From Spirochaetia bacterium (GTDB lineage: Bacteria; Spirochaetota; Spirochaetia; Treponematales; Breznakiellaceae): 64,000 nt of DNA. The DNA is taken from NCBI GenBank assembly GCA_025997795.1, contig BNVB01000001.1, forward strand, positions 17,637 through 81,636, in the 5' to 3' direction. Position 1 is the stretch's first letter. The number at the start of each line of letters is the position of its first letter. Both the position numbers and the translations under genes were made by a program. This document shows, piece after piece, positions 8,458 through 17,017 of this stretch. Below the pieces are notes generated by a model, which was given only the letters and a program-made list of their open reading frames with translations, was not told the origin of the DNA and did not search any database.

Positions 8458-9726
8458 ATGGAAGAACAGGTTCTTTCTATTTTGCAGCGTTCTTACACAG
8501 TGCCGATCCGGGACCCGCTCTGGGGGCACATTTACCTTACTCCGGGTCTGGCGGCGCTGACTGAATCGGTCCCCTTTATGCGGCTTAACCGTATTTTTCA
8601 GCTGGGACCCGCCTGTTCGGTATACCCCGGAGCTACCCATACCCGGGCCAGCCATTCCATAGGGGTTTACCATCTGGCCAGGCGGCTGCTTCTAAACCTA
8701 ACGGAAAAAGGGGCCGCCGGCTGGATTTCTCCCCAGGGGGCGCTTTCGTTTCTGGCTGCCGCCCTGCTCCACGATCTGGGCCATTTTCCCTATACGCACT
8801 CCCTTAAAGACCTGAACCTGGAGGATCATGAAACCCTAAGCGGCAGGATTATTCTTGCAGAACCGTTAAAAAGCCTTATCGGCAAAGCGGGAGCGGACCC
8901 GGAACTTACCGCCCGTATTATCGACAAATCGATGGATACAGGCGGCAAAACAGCCGGAGAATTGGTCTTTTTCCGGCGGCTCTTGTCGGGGGTGCTGGAC
9001 CCGGATAAGCTGGATTACCTTAACCGGGATGCCCGGTATTGCGGGGTTCCCTATGGCGCCCAGGATGTGGATTTTATCTATTCCCGGCTTTTACCCCACC
9101 GGGAATGGGGAGTGGAAATTGACTCCCGGGGCATCCCCAGCGTTGAATCGATCCTTTTTTCCAAGTATCTTATGTATCGTACCGTATACTGGCACCGCCA
9201 GGTCCGTTCCGCCACGGCAATGATCAAAAAAGCCCTGCTAACGGGACTTGAAAAAAACATTATTGTCCCGGAGGAACTCTACGGTCTGGATGATCAGGGA
9301 CTCTTTGCCCTTATGGCTTCCCGAAGCGCCTTTGCGCCCTTTTCCCTGGCCGGACGGGTACGGGACGGAAAATTGTATGCCGAATCGGCTTTTTTTCCGT
9401 TTGAAGAAGAAAAACACGGCGCTTTGCGTTATATTAAAAACCGGAAACAGCAGGAAGAAGCGCTGGCGGCGGAAATTCGCAGCGTTACCGGAAAAGCGCT
9501 GGATGGGGAATCGCTTATCATTGATGTTCCCGAGGCGGTTTCCTTTGAAACGGATCTTTTTGTCCGGGATGAAAACTGTTCCTTTGGGGAAAGTTCCAGC
9601 GTCTTTAAAAAAAGCGCCGTGGAAGCCTTTGTAAAATCACTTAGGGTGGTGCGGATTTTTACGGAAATTCCCCTTGCCATTCCCGAAAGCATTTTACAGA
9701 ACGCTAAAAACTGGTTACACTTATAA
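8458..9726 (+). CDS. HD-domain phosphohydrolase (dGTPase/YwfO-like)
   Basis: A 422-residue cytoplasmic metal-dependent phosphohydrolase of the type related to YwfO and SAMHD1/dGTPases. The HD signature is split in the usual way: HTRASHSIGVYHLARR (first His), LLHDLGHFPYTHSL (His-Asp), and LDPDKLDYLNRDA (last Asp). The rest is helical, with the family segment VDFIYSRLLPHREWGVE. The likely substrate is a nucleotide, but the exact one cannot be told from sequence. The promoter just upstream shares a 60-bp region with the divergent hypothetical gene. Confidence 0.85.
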   Translation: MEEQVLSILQRSYTVPIRDPLWGHIYLTPGLAALTESVPFMRLNRIFQLGPACSVYPGATHTRASHSIGVYHLARRLLLNLTEKGAAGWISPQGALSFLAAALLHDLGHFPYTHSLKDLNLEDHETLSGRIILAEPLKSLIGKAGADPELTARIIDKSMDTGGKTAGELVFFRRLLSGVLDPDKLDYLNRDARYCGVPYGAQDVDFIYSRLLPHREWGVEIDSRGIPSVESILFSKYLMYRTVYWHRQVRSATAMIKKALLTGLEKNIIVPEELYGLDDQGLFALMASRSAFAPFSLAGRVRDGKLYAESAFFPFEEEKHGALRYIKNRKQQEEALAAEIRSVTGKALDGESLIIDVPEAVSFETDLFVRDENCSFGESSSVFKKSAVEAFVKSLRVVRIFTEIPLAIPESILQNAKNWLHL

Positions 9727-9748
9727 ATAAGGAAGGTGAGGAGTTAAA

Positions 9749-10471
9749 ATGGATATTCACAATACGACAGAAGACCTTGTTATAACAGAAGTAAAGACCA
9801 TCTGTGATTCGCTGGAAGCGGAGGGAAAACAGGGCGGTATATGTACCTGCGCCCAATGCAGACAAGATGCGGTCTGTTATGTATTAAACCGTACCGAACC
9901 TCACTATGTGGTATCCCACCGGGGAGCGGCCAGGGCAAATCATGAAGCGGACCAGCAGAGCCGGGCGGACCTGACTGCCCTGGTTTACGAGGGTATTAAG
10001 CGGGTAAGCCATAATCAACGGCCCTATTTTACTCATGGCAAGGATGAAGAAAATTCACTTCCTCCGGATACGCCAGTTTACAATATTCCCACCATTATGG
10101 GACGGATCTTTAACGGTCTTAATTTTTCGCCCATGGCGGGTATTACCGTGGAACTGCTGCAAAACGACAAAATAACACCGATGAAAGACAACAACTGGCA
10201 AAACCCCTACCCGCTGATCCCCAATACCGGTGGTACCTTTACCTTTTGGCCCAAACCGGTAAAGGCGGAAAAAACCGCAATACCGGGAGTTTTTGAATTT
10301 ACCATCAAGATTATTGCCCCGGACTTTGCCGAATTGAACCATGCTTTTTCTATCCCCGTGATAAGCGATCTGACAAGTCCCAGTTTTTCCCTGTCCAGAA
10401 CCTTTAAACTGCCGGACCTCTACCTTTTTCCGCCGGGAGAAGAAAAGAATCAGCTTGTGATCAGTGAATAA
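9749..10471 (+). CDS. ComFB-domain protein with C-terminal beta domain
   Basis: A 240-residue protein. Residues 1-95 match the late-competence ComFB family, including the cysteine cluster ICTCAQCRQDAVCYVLNR that probably binds metal. The C-terminal part (about 110-225) looks like a carboxypeptidase-regulatory/transthyretin-like beta domain: IMGRIFNGLNFSPMAGITVE. ComFB proteins have been reported as cyclic dinucleotide receptors in other bacteria; whether this one is so is inference, strengthened by the PilZ-type genes a few kilobases away. A strong GAAGGTGAGGAG precedes the ATG. Its stop overlaps the ATG of the next gene (TAATG). Confidence 0.75.
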   Translation: MDIHNTTEDLVITEVKTICDSLEAEGKQGGICTCAQCRQDAVCYVLNRTEPHYVVSHRGAARANHEADQQSRADLTALVYEGIKRVSHNQRPYFTHGKDEENSLPPDTPVYNIPTIMGRIFNGLNFSPMAGITVELLQNDKITPMKDNNWQNPYPLIPNTGGTFTFWPKPVKAEKTAIPGVFEFTIKIIAPDFAELNHAFSIPVISDLTSPSFSLSRTFKLPDLYLFPPGEEKNQLVISE

Positions 10472-11523
10472 TGGCCCTTAAAGCCGCCATCGTTGGCTTG
10501 GGCCGTATTGCGAGCCTGTTGGAAGAAGACCGGCTCCGGGAAAAACCCTGCACCCATGCCGGAGCGATAACGGCCAATCCCGGTTTGGTTTTATGCGCCG
10601 GGGCGGATCTGGATAAAGAACGCCGCCGGCTCTTTGCCAAACGCTGGTCCGTCCCGGTCTATGAAAACGCCGAAACCATGCTCCGGGAAGTACAGCCCCA
10701 CATCCTCCATATAGCAACCCACCCCGATTCCCATTTGTTGTACTGTTCCCTGGCAGCCAGGTACGGCGTATCCGTGGCGGTTTGCGAAAAACCCCTGGCG
10801 GATACCCTGGGAAAGGCAAAACGTATTGCCGCCCTGCATGAATCGAGAAAACTAAGCGTGGTAACCAACCATGAACGGCGTTATGCCGCAGACTATACCC
10901 TGGCCCGGCGCCTCTTAAGCGAGGGAAAAATAGGTTCCCTGGCGGGAGTCAAGGCTGTCCTCTACATGGGTAAAACCCGGCGTCTTCTGGATGTACTTTG
11001 GCATGACGGCACCCACCTGGCCGATGCCGCCATGTTCCTTACCGGAGGAGTGCTGAAACACTGCAAAACTTTTGGGGCCCGCGAAAAAAGCGGCCCCTGG
11101 CCATCATGGCTGGGCGGCCCAGGCCCTTGCCGGAACCTAAAAGCCCAACGCGGTACCGTATACCTCCAGGCAGTGCTGGAACAGCCAACAATCCCCGTCC
11201 AGGGCGGCCCCCTCCCGTTCCTTATGGAACTGGGGGCGGGCCGGGATCACCTGGTTTTTGAACTGGAATTTTCCGGCGAAAAGGGAAAACTCTTGATCGG
11301 CAACGGTATTTTTGAAGTATGGGAAAGCAAAGAAAGCCCCTATGCGGAGGGCTTTCGTTCCCTGGAAAAAACCATGGAAGGTTTTACCGGCCCCACCGGC
11401 TACTTTAGCGCCATGGCCGCCGATGCCCTTGCCTGCGCCCTGGACAAAAGCCGTGCGCCTCTTTCCAGCGCAGTAGACGGATTGCGGGTAATACGGTATT
11501 TGCGGTCCGTAGCGGCCTGGTAA
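10471..11523 (+). CDS. Gfo/Idh/MocA family oxidoreductase
   Basis: A 350-residue NAD(P)-dependent dehydrogenase. An N-terminal Rossmann fold starts with AAIVGLGRIASLL; family markers are HIATHPDSH and the EKPLADT lysine-proline motif near residue 110. The C-terminal alpha/beta domain carries DVLWHDGTHLADAAMFL with the usual catalytic-site His/Asp. The substrate is probably a sugar or inositol derivative but cannot be assigned. It is translationally coupled to the ComFB gene by a 1-bp overlap. Confidence 0.85.
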   Translation: MALKAAIVGLGRIASLLEEDRLREKPCTHAGAITANPGLVLCAGADLDKERRRLFAKRWSVPVYENAETMLREVQPHILHIATHPDSHLLYCSLAARYGVSVAVCEKPLADTLGKAKRIAALHESRKLSVVTNHERRYAADYTLARRLLSEGKIGSLAGVKAVLYMGKTRRLLDVLWHDGTHLADAAMFLTGGVLKHCKTFGAREKSGPWPSWLGGPGPCRNLKAQRGTVYLQAVLEQPTIPVQGGPLPFLMELGAGRDHLVFELEFSGEKGKLLIGNGIFEVWESKESPYAEGFRSLEKTMEGFTGPTGYFSAMAADALACALDKSRAPLSSAVDGLRVIRYLRSVAAW

Positions 11524-11537
11524 TCCATCATGAGGCA

Positions 11538-11562
11538 GTTCCAAAATAACCGATTTTGGAAC
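11538..11562. repeat. Intergenic palindrome, GTTCCAAAAT family
   Basis: Arms GTTCCAAAAT and ATTTTGGAAC around a 5-nt loop (AACCG). Related palindromes occur at 26227, 28961 and 29040. It lies between the oxidoreductase stop and the tRNA promoter, with no U-tract. Confidence 0.8.
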
Positions 11563-11570
11563 CAGCTCCC

Positions 11571-11599
11571 ATGACAAAACCGGAAAAAACAGCTATAGT
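11571..11599 (+). promoter_or_regulatory. Promoter for tRNA-Pro
   Basis: ATGACA, 17-bp spacer, TATAGT; the -10 ends 8 nt before the mature tRNA start at 11608. Confidence 0.65.
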
Positions 11600-11607
11600 A
11601 ATTTTAT

Positions 11608-11680
11608 CGGAGGGTAGGCCAGTGGTTAAGCCACGAGTTTTGGGAACTCGATGTCGGGGGTTCAAATCCCCCCTCTCCGA
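11608..11680 (+). tRNA. tRNA-Pro(UGG)
   Basis: A cloverleaf can be folded: acceptor CGGAGGG with CTCTCCG (one G-U pair), anticodon stem CGAGT/ACTCG with loop TTTGGGA giving anticodon TGG, T stem GGGGG/CCCCC with loop TTCAAAT, and discriminator A. The D stem is short (GGC/GCC). The 3' CCA is not encoded (ACG follows), so it must be added after transcription. Confidence 0.92.
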
Positions 11681-11713
11681 ACGAATAAATCTTCTTACAT
11701 AAGGAAGGCAGCA

Positions 11714-11839
11714 ATGAAAGACGAAGAAATGAAAAGGCTTAAAAAGCTAAAGCAGAAAGAACTAAAAGAGAAAAAGAAAGCGAAAAATCCCAACAAGAAT
11801 CCCAAAAAGGAAAAACGCCTGGGCGGACGGGGCTGCTAA
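11714..11839 (+). CDS. Short lysine-rich peptide gene
   Basis: A 41-codon frame 33 bp after the tRNA with AAGGAAGG at a good distance from the ATG. The product is very basic (about half Lys/Arg), with a helical MKRLKKLKQKELKEKKK region and a C-terminal GGRGC. It may be a nucleic-acid-binding small protein, or a chance frame in A-rich DNA. The ribosome site and lack of a competing gene favour translation; the function is unknown. Confidence 0.45.
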   Translation: MKDEEMKRLKKLKQKELKEKKKAKNPNKNPKKEKRLGGRGC

Positions 11840-11866
11840 GCAGTTTTGCGGGGCTGCCGGCACAGG

Positions 11867-13042
11867 TTAAAACTGCCAGCCCAGGCCCGCAAAGGGCCGC
11901 AGATACGAAGGCCGGGCAGTATCCTTTGAAAAGACCCGGATATAATCCGCTCCCAGTTCGGCATAGAAGGCCCGGTAAAACCGCCACTCCAAAGAAAGCC
12001 CTCCTTCGGCCATGAGGGAAAAGGTATGATAGGCAGGAGACTTGATTATACCAAAGTCAAAGGAGAGATTTACCACAGCGGCAAGCCCTCCCCCAACCCG
12101 GGCCTTAAGGGCCAAACGCGGGTTAAAGTTCCACCGGTAGAGTATGTTAAGCCCGGCCTCTCCCACATGGGCGGTAATAGCGGCGCTGTTCTGACGGTCC
12201 TTCAGATACGCCCAGCTTACTACCGTTTCGGCTCCCAGGCTGCCCCAGCTGCCTTGCAGGAAAAAACCGGCTGCCCTCATTTGGGCTCCCGCGGGATAGA
12301 TAAAATTATCAAAGGGTCTAAAAAGATAACCGCCAAGAGGAAGTACGGGAGCATAGGCAAACAGTAACTGGAAACGGTAGACAGCACCTGCCTCAAAACC
12401 CCTGCGGGATGTTTCAAATCCGCCGGGGTTTTTTATTCTGATTGTATAAGCGCCAAGAGGAAGTTCATCATAAACCAGCACTGCCCGTTCACCGGAAGGG
12501 TCCGCCTGATACAAGCGGGGCGGCCAGGAAATTCCTTTTCTTTCAAGGCTTACTTCCGCATCGGGCAGCAAGTTTTGTCCTTCTATGGTGATGGTGATTT
12601 GGCCCTGGCGGGGATCAAAGAACCGGGGACTAAAAGCAGTAATTTCCGGCTGGAGTGCGGGAAGGATCGTAAAAGCCTTCCAGGCGCTGACAGACTCCGG
12701 CTGCCGCAGCAGGTTGTATACCACTACCCGGTAACGGTAGTTTCCCGGCGGAAGGGAAAATTCCGCAAATGTAAATTTTGTAATCGTCCGGTATGCTTCG
12801 CCCTGTTCCGGCTGCTCTATAATTAGTTCGTATTGGAACGCGTTTTCATCTCCCGGCCAGGAAAGCCGCTGTACAAACTCAACGCCATCAAATGTTTCTT
12901 TTACATAATAAGCGCTTTCCTGCGCAGACGCCTTTTCCTGCGCAGACGCGCTTTCCTGTGCGTTTACACGCTGCACGTTTATCCCCGGAAAGAACAACAG
13001 TGAACAGAACATGACCGCTAAGAGACCTGTTTTATTTGCCAT
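11867..13042 (-). CDS. Outer-membrane beta-barrel protein with IPT/fibronectin-like N-terminal domains
   Basis: About 391 residues. After a signal peptide (LLAVMFCSLLFFPGINVQRVNAQ) comes a low-complexity ESASAQEKASAQESA stretch, then beta domains (WPGDENAFQYELIIEQPEQG; an IPT-like ITAFSPRFFDPRQGQITITI). The C-terminal ~170 residues show alternating amphipathic strands ending in the aromatic LRPFAGLGWQF, the typical barrel terminus. The ATG at 13042 overlaps the end of the upstream FecR gene by 11 bp. It is the last gene of the adenylate cyclase-FecR-barrel operon, so it probably belongs to one envelope or signalling unit. Confidence 0.7.
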   Translation of the reverse strand: MANKTGLLAVMFCSLLFFPGINVQRVNAQESASAQEKASAQESAYYVKETFDGVEFVQRLSWPGDENAFQYELIIEQPEQGEAYRTITKFTFAEFSLPPGNYRYRVVVYNLLRQPESVSAWKAFTILPALQPEITAFSPRFFDPRQGQITITIEGQNLLPDAEVSLERKGISWPPRLYQADPSGERAVLVYDELPLGAYTIRIKNPGGFETSRRGFEAGAVYRFQLLFAYAPVLPLGGYLFRPFDNFIYPAGAQMRAAGFFLQGSWGSLGAETVVSWAYLKDRQNSAAITAHVGEAGLNILYRWNFNPRLALKARVGGGLAAVVNLSFDFGIIKSPAYHTFSLMAEGGLSLEWRFYRAFYAELGADYIRVFSKDTARPSYLRPFAGLGWQF

Positions 13043-15125
13043 AGAGAGTCCCCGGATCCGGCAAGGCAGGGTTGTGTATTTCCGGCAAATCAACAGTAAA
13101 GCTGCCTTCTCCGGCGGTTTCTTCCCCTTTTTGATTAAGCGCTTCTACCCGCCAGGTAAAATTGCCCCGGCTTAATCCCTGAAAATCATCCAGCATAAAA
13201 CCGGGGTTTTGTACTGTTTTGGAAAACACTTCTATTCCATCCTTATCCCGCAAAATAAAACGGTACGAGCCCGCGCCGGGAACAGCATTCCAGACAAAAG
13301 GAATAGCCGTATTTGTTTTAAACCAAACGGCGGTATACACGGTTCCGTCCGGCGAAAGTCCGCCAATAAGCGGCGCTGGTGACGGTGTGACTGGCGGCGG
13401 TACGGACACCGGTGCTGGCTGCGGAACTGGCACAGGCGGCGGCGGTACTGGCTGCGGCGGTACGGATACCGGCGGCGGCACTGGTGGTACTGCAGATCTG
13501 GATGGTGCGGGCCTCGGCGGTGCGGGCGGCACAGACACCGGCGCCGGAGGCGATGGCTGCGGTACAGGCACGGGTGAAGGCACAGCTTGTGTAACAGGCA
13601 CAGGCTGTGTAACAAACGGCGGCGGACGCGCCCGGTCCCCTACGGTAAAGGACCAAACGGCGGAAGCGCCGCCTGCTCCGCTGACCTGCCAATAATAGCG
13701 GCCCGGTTCAAGTTCCCGCACATAGTAAGCCCTGGCGGCATTTTCGTTTACCAGGGGTTTGGTCATATCCGCCCCAGCGGATATGACCAGGTTCCAGGGG
13801 CCGGGGCCTTCGCCGCGCCAGGAGAGATACACCGGTTTATCTTTGACAAGGGCGGCGTTGTTCCCCGGCGCCGTAAGGAGCGGAACAGCGGCCCGGTCTT
13901 CCACGGTAAAAGAAGCGGCCGCGGAAGGAGTCCCGGTATAAGCGGCATAGAGGGGTGTTACCCGCCAGTACCAGCGGCCGTTTTCCAGTGTGACTGCGAT
14001 TGAATTTCCGGAACTTTCTATAGAAAGCCTTGTATTGGTAAAGTCCGGATTATCCGCCGCTTCCAGCAAATACTTTTCCGCCCCATCGCCGCCGGAAGGA
14101 AGGATCCACCGGAAGCGGACCTGAGCAGGGCCAAGAACCGCTCCTGCGTCAGGAAAAATCAAAACCGGGACGGGGGTAAAATGAACAGTAATTTGTCCCG
14201 AAGCGGGCGGAAAAGCATCCGGGTCCGGCCCGGTAGAACCGGCCGCCGCCGGATATGCCCGCCACCACCAGGTTCCCGGTGTTAGCTCAATGCTGCCCCG
14301 GTTATCTTCCATGGTCCTGTTTACCAGGTTCCGGGAAAAACGCCGTGAAGGAGAAATATCAAGCCGGGTAAGATGCCCATCATAATCCAGGGGATTAAAG
14401 CCAAAGTTTACTTCGGCGGAAGCGCCGGATGTATAATAATGCGCGTCCGGCGGGGGAAAAAGTACGGCAGTCCGGGGAACCGGACCAGTTCCGCCGGCAT
14501 CAAGAGAAAGGGCCGATCCTGCCCCGGCTTCGGTAATTCCTTCGGGTCCGGTTATGGATACCGTTCCTTCGCTGACCCACAGATTAGTTCCCCTTTCCCC
14601 GTTGGAACGTACCGAAACTGCCGAACCGGAAGTAAGGGTAAGTTCCTTATCGCCCAAAACAAGAGTCATCTGCGATGTTCCCGCACTGACCCCTATATCC
14701 CCGGAAGCGCCCTTAATACGGGGTATATTGTTTTCCAGAGAAATTTCGATAAGGCTGTTTTCCGCCAGACTTATTGTGGCGCCTCCATCCCTAAGGGTTA
14801 TGGTTGCTTCGGAATGATCTGCGGTACGGATTAGATCCCCCGTATAAACAGGGCTGTCCCGGCGTATCCTGTCCCAGAGGACACGATCAATAAAACGGCG
14901 CTGGGCGGCTTTGTACTTCCAACTGATGGTTCCAACAGGAGTTTCATTCATCCTGGTAAGGGTATTGTTAAGGGCGGACCAGAAAAGCCAGAGACAGAAA
15001 AGTACCCCGGCAAGGCAGACAAGAATAGTAAGACCATCACCAAGGGTAAAACGCGAAGAAGGAACAGCGGCGGACGGAGCTTTCACCGTATCAGTTTCCA
15101 ATCTTGTATTTTTTCTCTTTTGCAT
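13032..15125 (-). CDS. FecR-domain, proline-rich membrane-anchored periplasmic protein
   Basis: About 697 residues. One N-terminal transmembrane helix (LTILVCLAGVLFCLWLFWSA) is followed by a FecR-like domain (VYTGDLIRTADHSEATITLR, then ISLENNIPRIKGASGDIGV). Repeated fibronectin-like beta modules (LTAPGNNAALVKDKPVYLSW and similar) follow, then a long Pro/Val/Ser linker near residues 500-590 that could span the periplasm, and a final beta domain ending NPALPDPGTLYGK. The start at 15125 (MQKRKN) is preferred to 15143; either overlaps the cyclase gene. It lies between adenylate cyclase and an outer-membrane barrel, which suggests a structural or sensory envelope complex. Confidence 0.7.
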   Translation of the reverse strand: MQKRKNTRLETDTVKAPSAAVPSSRFTLGDGLTILVCLAGVLFCLWLFWSALNNTLTRMNETPVGTISWKYKAAQRRFIDRVLWDRIRRDSPVYTGDLIRTADHSEATITLRDGGATISLAENSLIEISLENNIPRIKGASGDIGVSAGTSQMTLVLGDKELTLTSGSAVSVRSNGERGTNLWVSEGTVSITGPEGITEAGAGSALSLDAGGTGPVPRTAVLFPPPDAHYYTSGASAEVNFGFNPLDYDGHLTRLDISPSRRFSRNLVNRTMEDNRGSIELTPGTWWWRAYPAAAGSTGPDPDAFPPASGQITVHFTPVPVLIFPDAGAVLGPAQVRFRWILPSGGDGAEKYLLEAADNPDFTNTRLSIESSGNSIAVTLENGRWYWRVTPLYAAYTGTPSAAASFTVEDRAAVPLLTAPGNNAALVKDKPVYLSWRGEGPGPWNLVISAGADMTKPLVNENAARAYYVRELEPGRYYWQVSGAGGASAVWSFTVGDRARPPPFVTQPVPVTQAVPSPVPVPQPSPPAPVSVPPAPPRPAPSRSAVPPVPPPVSVPPQPVPPPPVPVPQPAPVSVPPPVTPSPAPLIGGLSPDGTVYTAVWFKTNTAIPFVWNAVPGAGSYRFILRDKDGIEVFSKTVQNPGFMLDDFQGLSRGNFTWRVEALNQKGEETAGEGSFTVDLPEIHNPALPDPGTLYGK

Positions 15126-16968
15126 TAACATCCACCGATCCAAGTTTGGGGGCGCTTATGTTCAGCATGGACCGGACTTCCGCCAGGGTTTCCGGCTTTG
15201 GCTGGGGGCCGCCCTCTACCTTCATGTTCACCACGGCAAACATCCGTATGGGCTTTACCTTGCCCTTAACCCGCACCGGGGGCATCTCTTCGGTAATGAT
15301 ATAATTACGGATAAGTTCCCAGGTATTTTCGGTAATAAGAATATCCGTACCCAGGGGTTTATTGAGCGATTCGGTACGGCTGGCAAGGTTTACCGTATCG
15401 CCTATCACCGTATATTCCATTCGTTCCTTTGAACCGATTTGTCCCGCTACCACATCGCCGGTATTGATGCCGCAGCCTATTTTAAGTTTTGGCCGGTTTT
15501 CGTTTGTTTTGTCGTTATTGTATCTGGCCAGGGCAATACGCATCATCAGGGCGGAACGGACACAGGCAAGGGCATCCCGGGCGGTACTTCCGGCAGAAAC
15601 CGGAGCGCCCCATACTGCCATAACCGAATCGCCGATAAACTTATCCACCACCCCGCCGGTTTTGTTTACACATTCAACCATTCGGGAAAGGTACGAATTA
15701 AGAAAATCGACCACATCCTGGGCGGTCATGGTTTCGGAAATGCTGGTAAAATCCCGGATGTCGGAAAAAAACACCGTTACCGTTTTTGTCTCTCCCCCCA
15801 GGGTTAATTCACCCTTCATGGCTTTTTCGGCAATGTCCCGGTTGATAAAACGGCCAAAGGTATCTTTAAGCCGCTCCCGTTCCGCAAGGCCCCGGCCCAT
15901 GGAAACAAAACTTTGGGTAAGGTAGCCTATTTCGTCCCGGCTTTTTGCCGCCAGGTCTATGGCATATTCACCGTTTTTAATCCGGCCCGCCGCCGCAGCC
16001 AGTCTTTTAAGAGGGCCGCTCAAGGTTTTGGAAAAAAACCAGATAAAAAGAATTGACGAAAAGAGCACCGCCCCGGTAAGAAAAATATTCCGCCAGGTGG
16101 TGGCAATAACCCCTTCAAAGATAGTTTCAAATTCGATGCGGGTAACCAGCGCCGCATTGGCAATGGACAACTTCCGGTACGCTCCCAGATACTTTTTTCC
16201 ATCGGCATCGGTATAGATGGTTTGGAGCATCTTACCTTCGCTTTTCCAAATGTCCCGGATAAAGGGTTCACCCTCCATGTTAACCGCTGCGGCGGTCATT
16301 CCCGTATCGGCATGGATTAGCACATCCCCGTCGTCATTAATGATAAAAGATGCATTGGCTCCGGTGCCGAAGATCTCTCCCAGAGAATCGGGAGAAAAGA
16401 AAATTACTGCGGAATTTTCTTTTTCCGGCCGCGGACAAAACATGGCCAGCACAGGAAAACCAAAAGCCGGAGACGCGTTAAGGATAACCAGTTCCCCCGC
16501 CGCAGCCCGCCGGGCGGTTTCTTCCTTTTCTGCGATAAAAGAAAGGGCGGCGGCGCTTTCTGCATCATTGCTTAGAAAAAAAGTTTCGTTTACCAGGCTC
16601 TTTCCGGAATGGTAAACAAGGGCCACATCTTTGTTTTGTTCAAAGAAAAATACCTCTGTTGAACGGAGCAGTTCCGGCGGTATTGATTCCGGCAGTTTTT
16701 CCAGAGCGTCCAGGGTATCCACCAGAGCCAGCGCATTGGAGCGGATCATCCCCAGAACCAGTTCTGTTTCTGTTGTGGATCTTTGATTGATACTCAGGTT
16801 GTTTTCTTCGGCAGTCCGGCGTACGTCATCGCTGACAAAATAGGATACCAGCGCCGTAATAACTCCCAGAGAAATGAGGAGCAGTATGGTAATGATCGTA
16901 ACCAGCTTAAAACCGATAGGAAAAATAATGTCCCGCTTTCGGGATTTTACGGCTTCCATTTTTTTCAT
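15091..16968 (-). CDS. Membrane class III adenylate cyclase with extracytoplasmic sensor and HAMP
   Basis: A 625-residue protein that makes cAMP. An N-terminal TM helix (LVTIITILLLISLGVITALV) and a second TM near residue 300 (FLTGAVLFSSILFIWFF) bracket a periplasmic Cache-like sensor (FIINDDGDVLIHADTG). HAMP follows (KRLAAAAGRIKNGEYAIDL). The catalytic domain at about 390-570 has metal aspartates in FFSDIRDFTSI and KFIGDSVMAVWGAP; the Lys before FIGD and the Asp in YTVIGDTVNLASR predict ATP rather than GTP. The promoter lies 11 nt upstream of the start. First gene of a three-gene operon. Confidence 0.9.
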   Translation of the reverse strand: MKKMEAVKSRKRDIIFPIGFKLVTIITILLLISLGVITALVSYFVSDDVRRTAEENNLSINQRSTTETELVLGMIRSNALALVDTLDALEKLPESIPPELLRSTEVFFFEQNKDVALVYHSGKSLVNETFFLSNDAESAAALSFIAEKEETARRAAAGELVILNASPAFGFPVLAMFCPRPEKENSAVIFFSPDSLGEIFGTGANASFIINDDGDVLIHADTGMTAAAVNMEGEPFIRDIWKSEGKMLQTIYTDADGKKYLGAYRKLSIANAALVTRIEFETIFEGVIATTWRNIFLTGAVLFSSILFIWFFSKTLSGPLKRLAAAAGRIKNGEYAIDLAAKSRDEIGYLTQSFVSMGRGLAERERLKDTFGRFINRDIAEKAMKGELTLGGETKTVTVFFSDIRDFTSISETMTAQDVVDFLNSYLSRMVECVNKTGGVVDKFIGDSVMAVWGAPVSAGSTARDALACVRSALMMRIALARYNNDKTNENRPKLKIGCGINTGDVVAGQIGSKERMEYTVIGDTVNLASRTESLNKPLGTDILITENTWELIRNYIITEEMPPVRVKGKVKPIRMFAVVNMKVEGGPQPKPETLAEVRSMLNISAPKLGSVDVNAKEKKYKIGN

Positions 16969-16979
16969 ACTATACTACA

Positions 16980-17008
16980 GTTATACTACAAGCGAATGTT
17001 TTGTTCAA
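16980..17008 (-). promoter_or_regulatory. Promoter for the adenylate cyclase operon, near-leaderless
   Basis: TTGAAC, 17-bp spacer, TATAAC, 11 nt to the ATG at 16968; no Shine-Dalgarno. Confidence 0.6.
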
Positions 17009-17017
17009 TCACGGGGT

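Noticed and set aside
11651..11713. Longer start for the lysine-rich peptide
   Set aside because: It would begin inside the tRNA; the ATG at 11714 has a ribosome-binding site.
13219..13695. Plus-strand Gly/Thr-rich frame
   Set aside because: It is the complement of the proline-rich linker of the FecR gene and has no ribosome site or domain.
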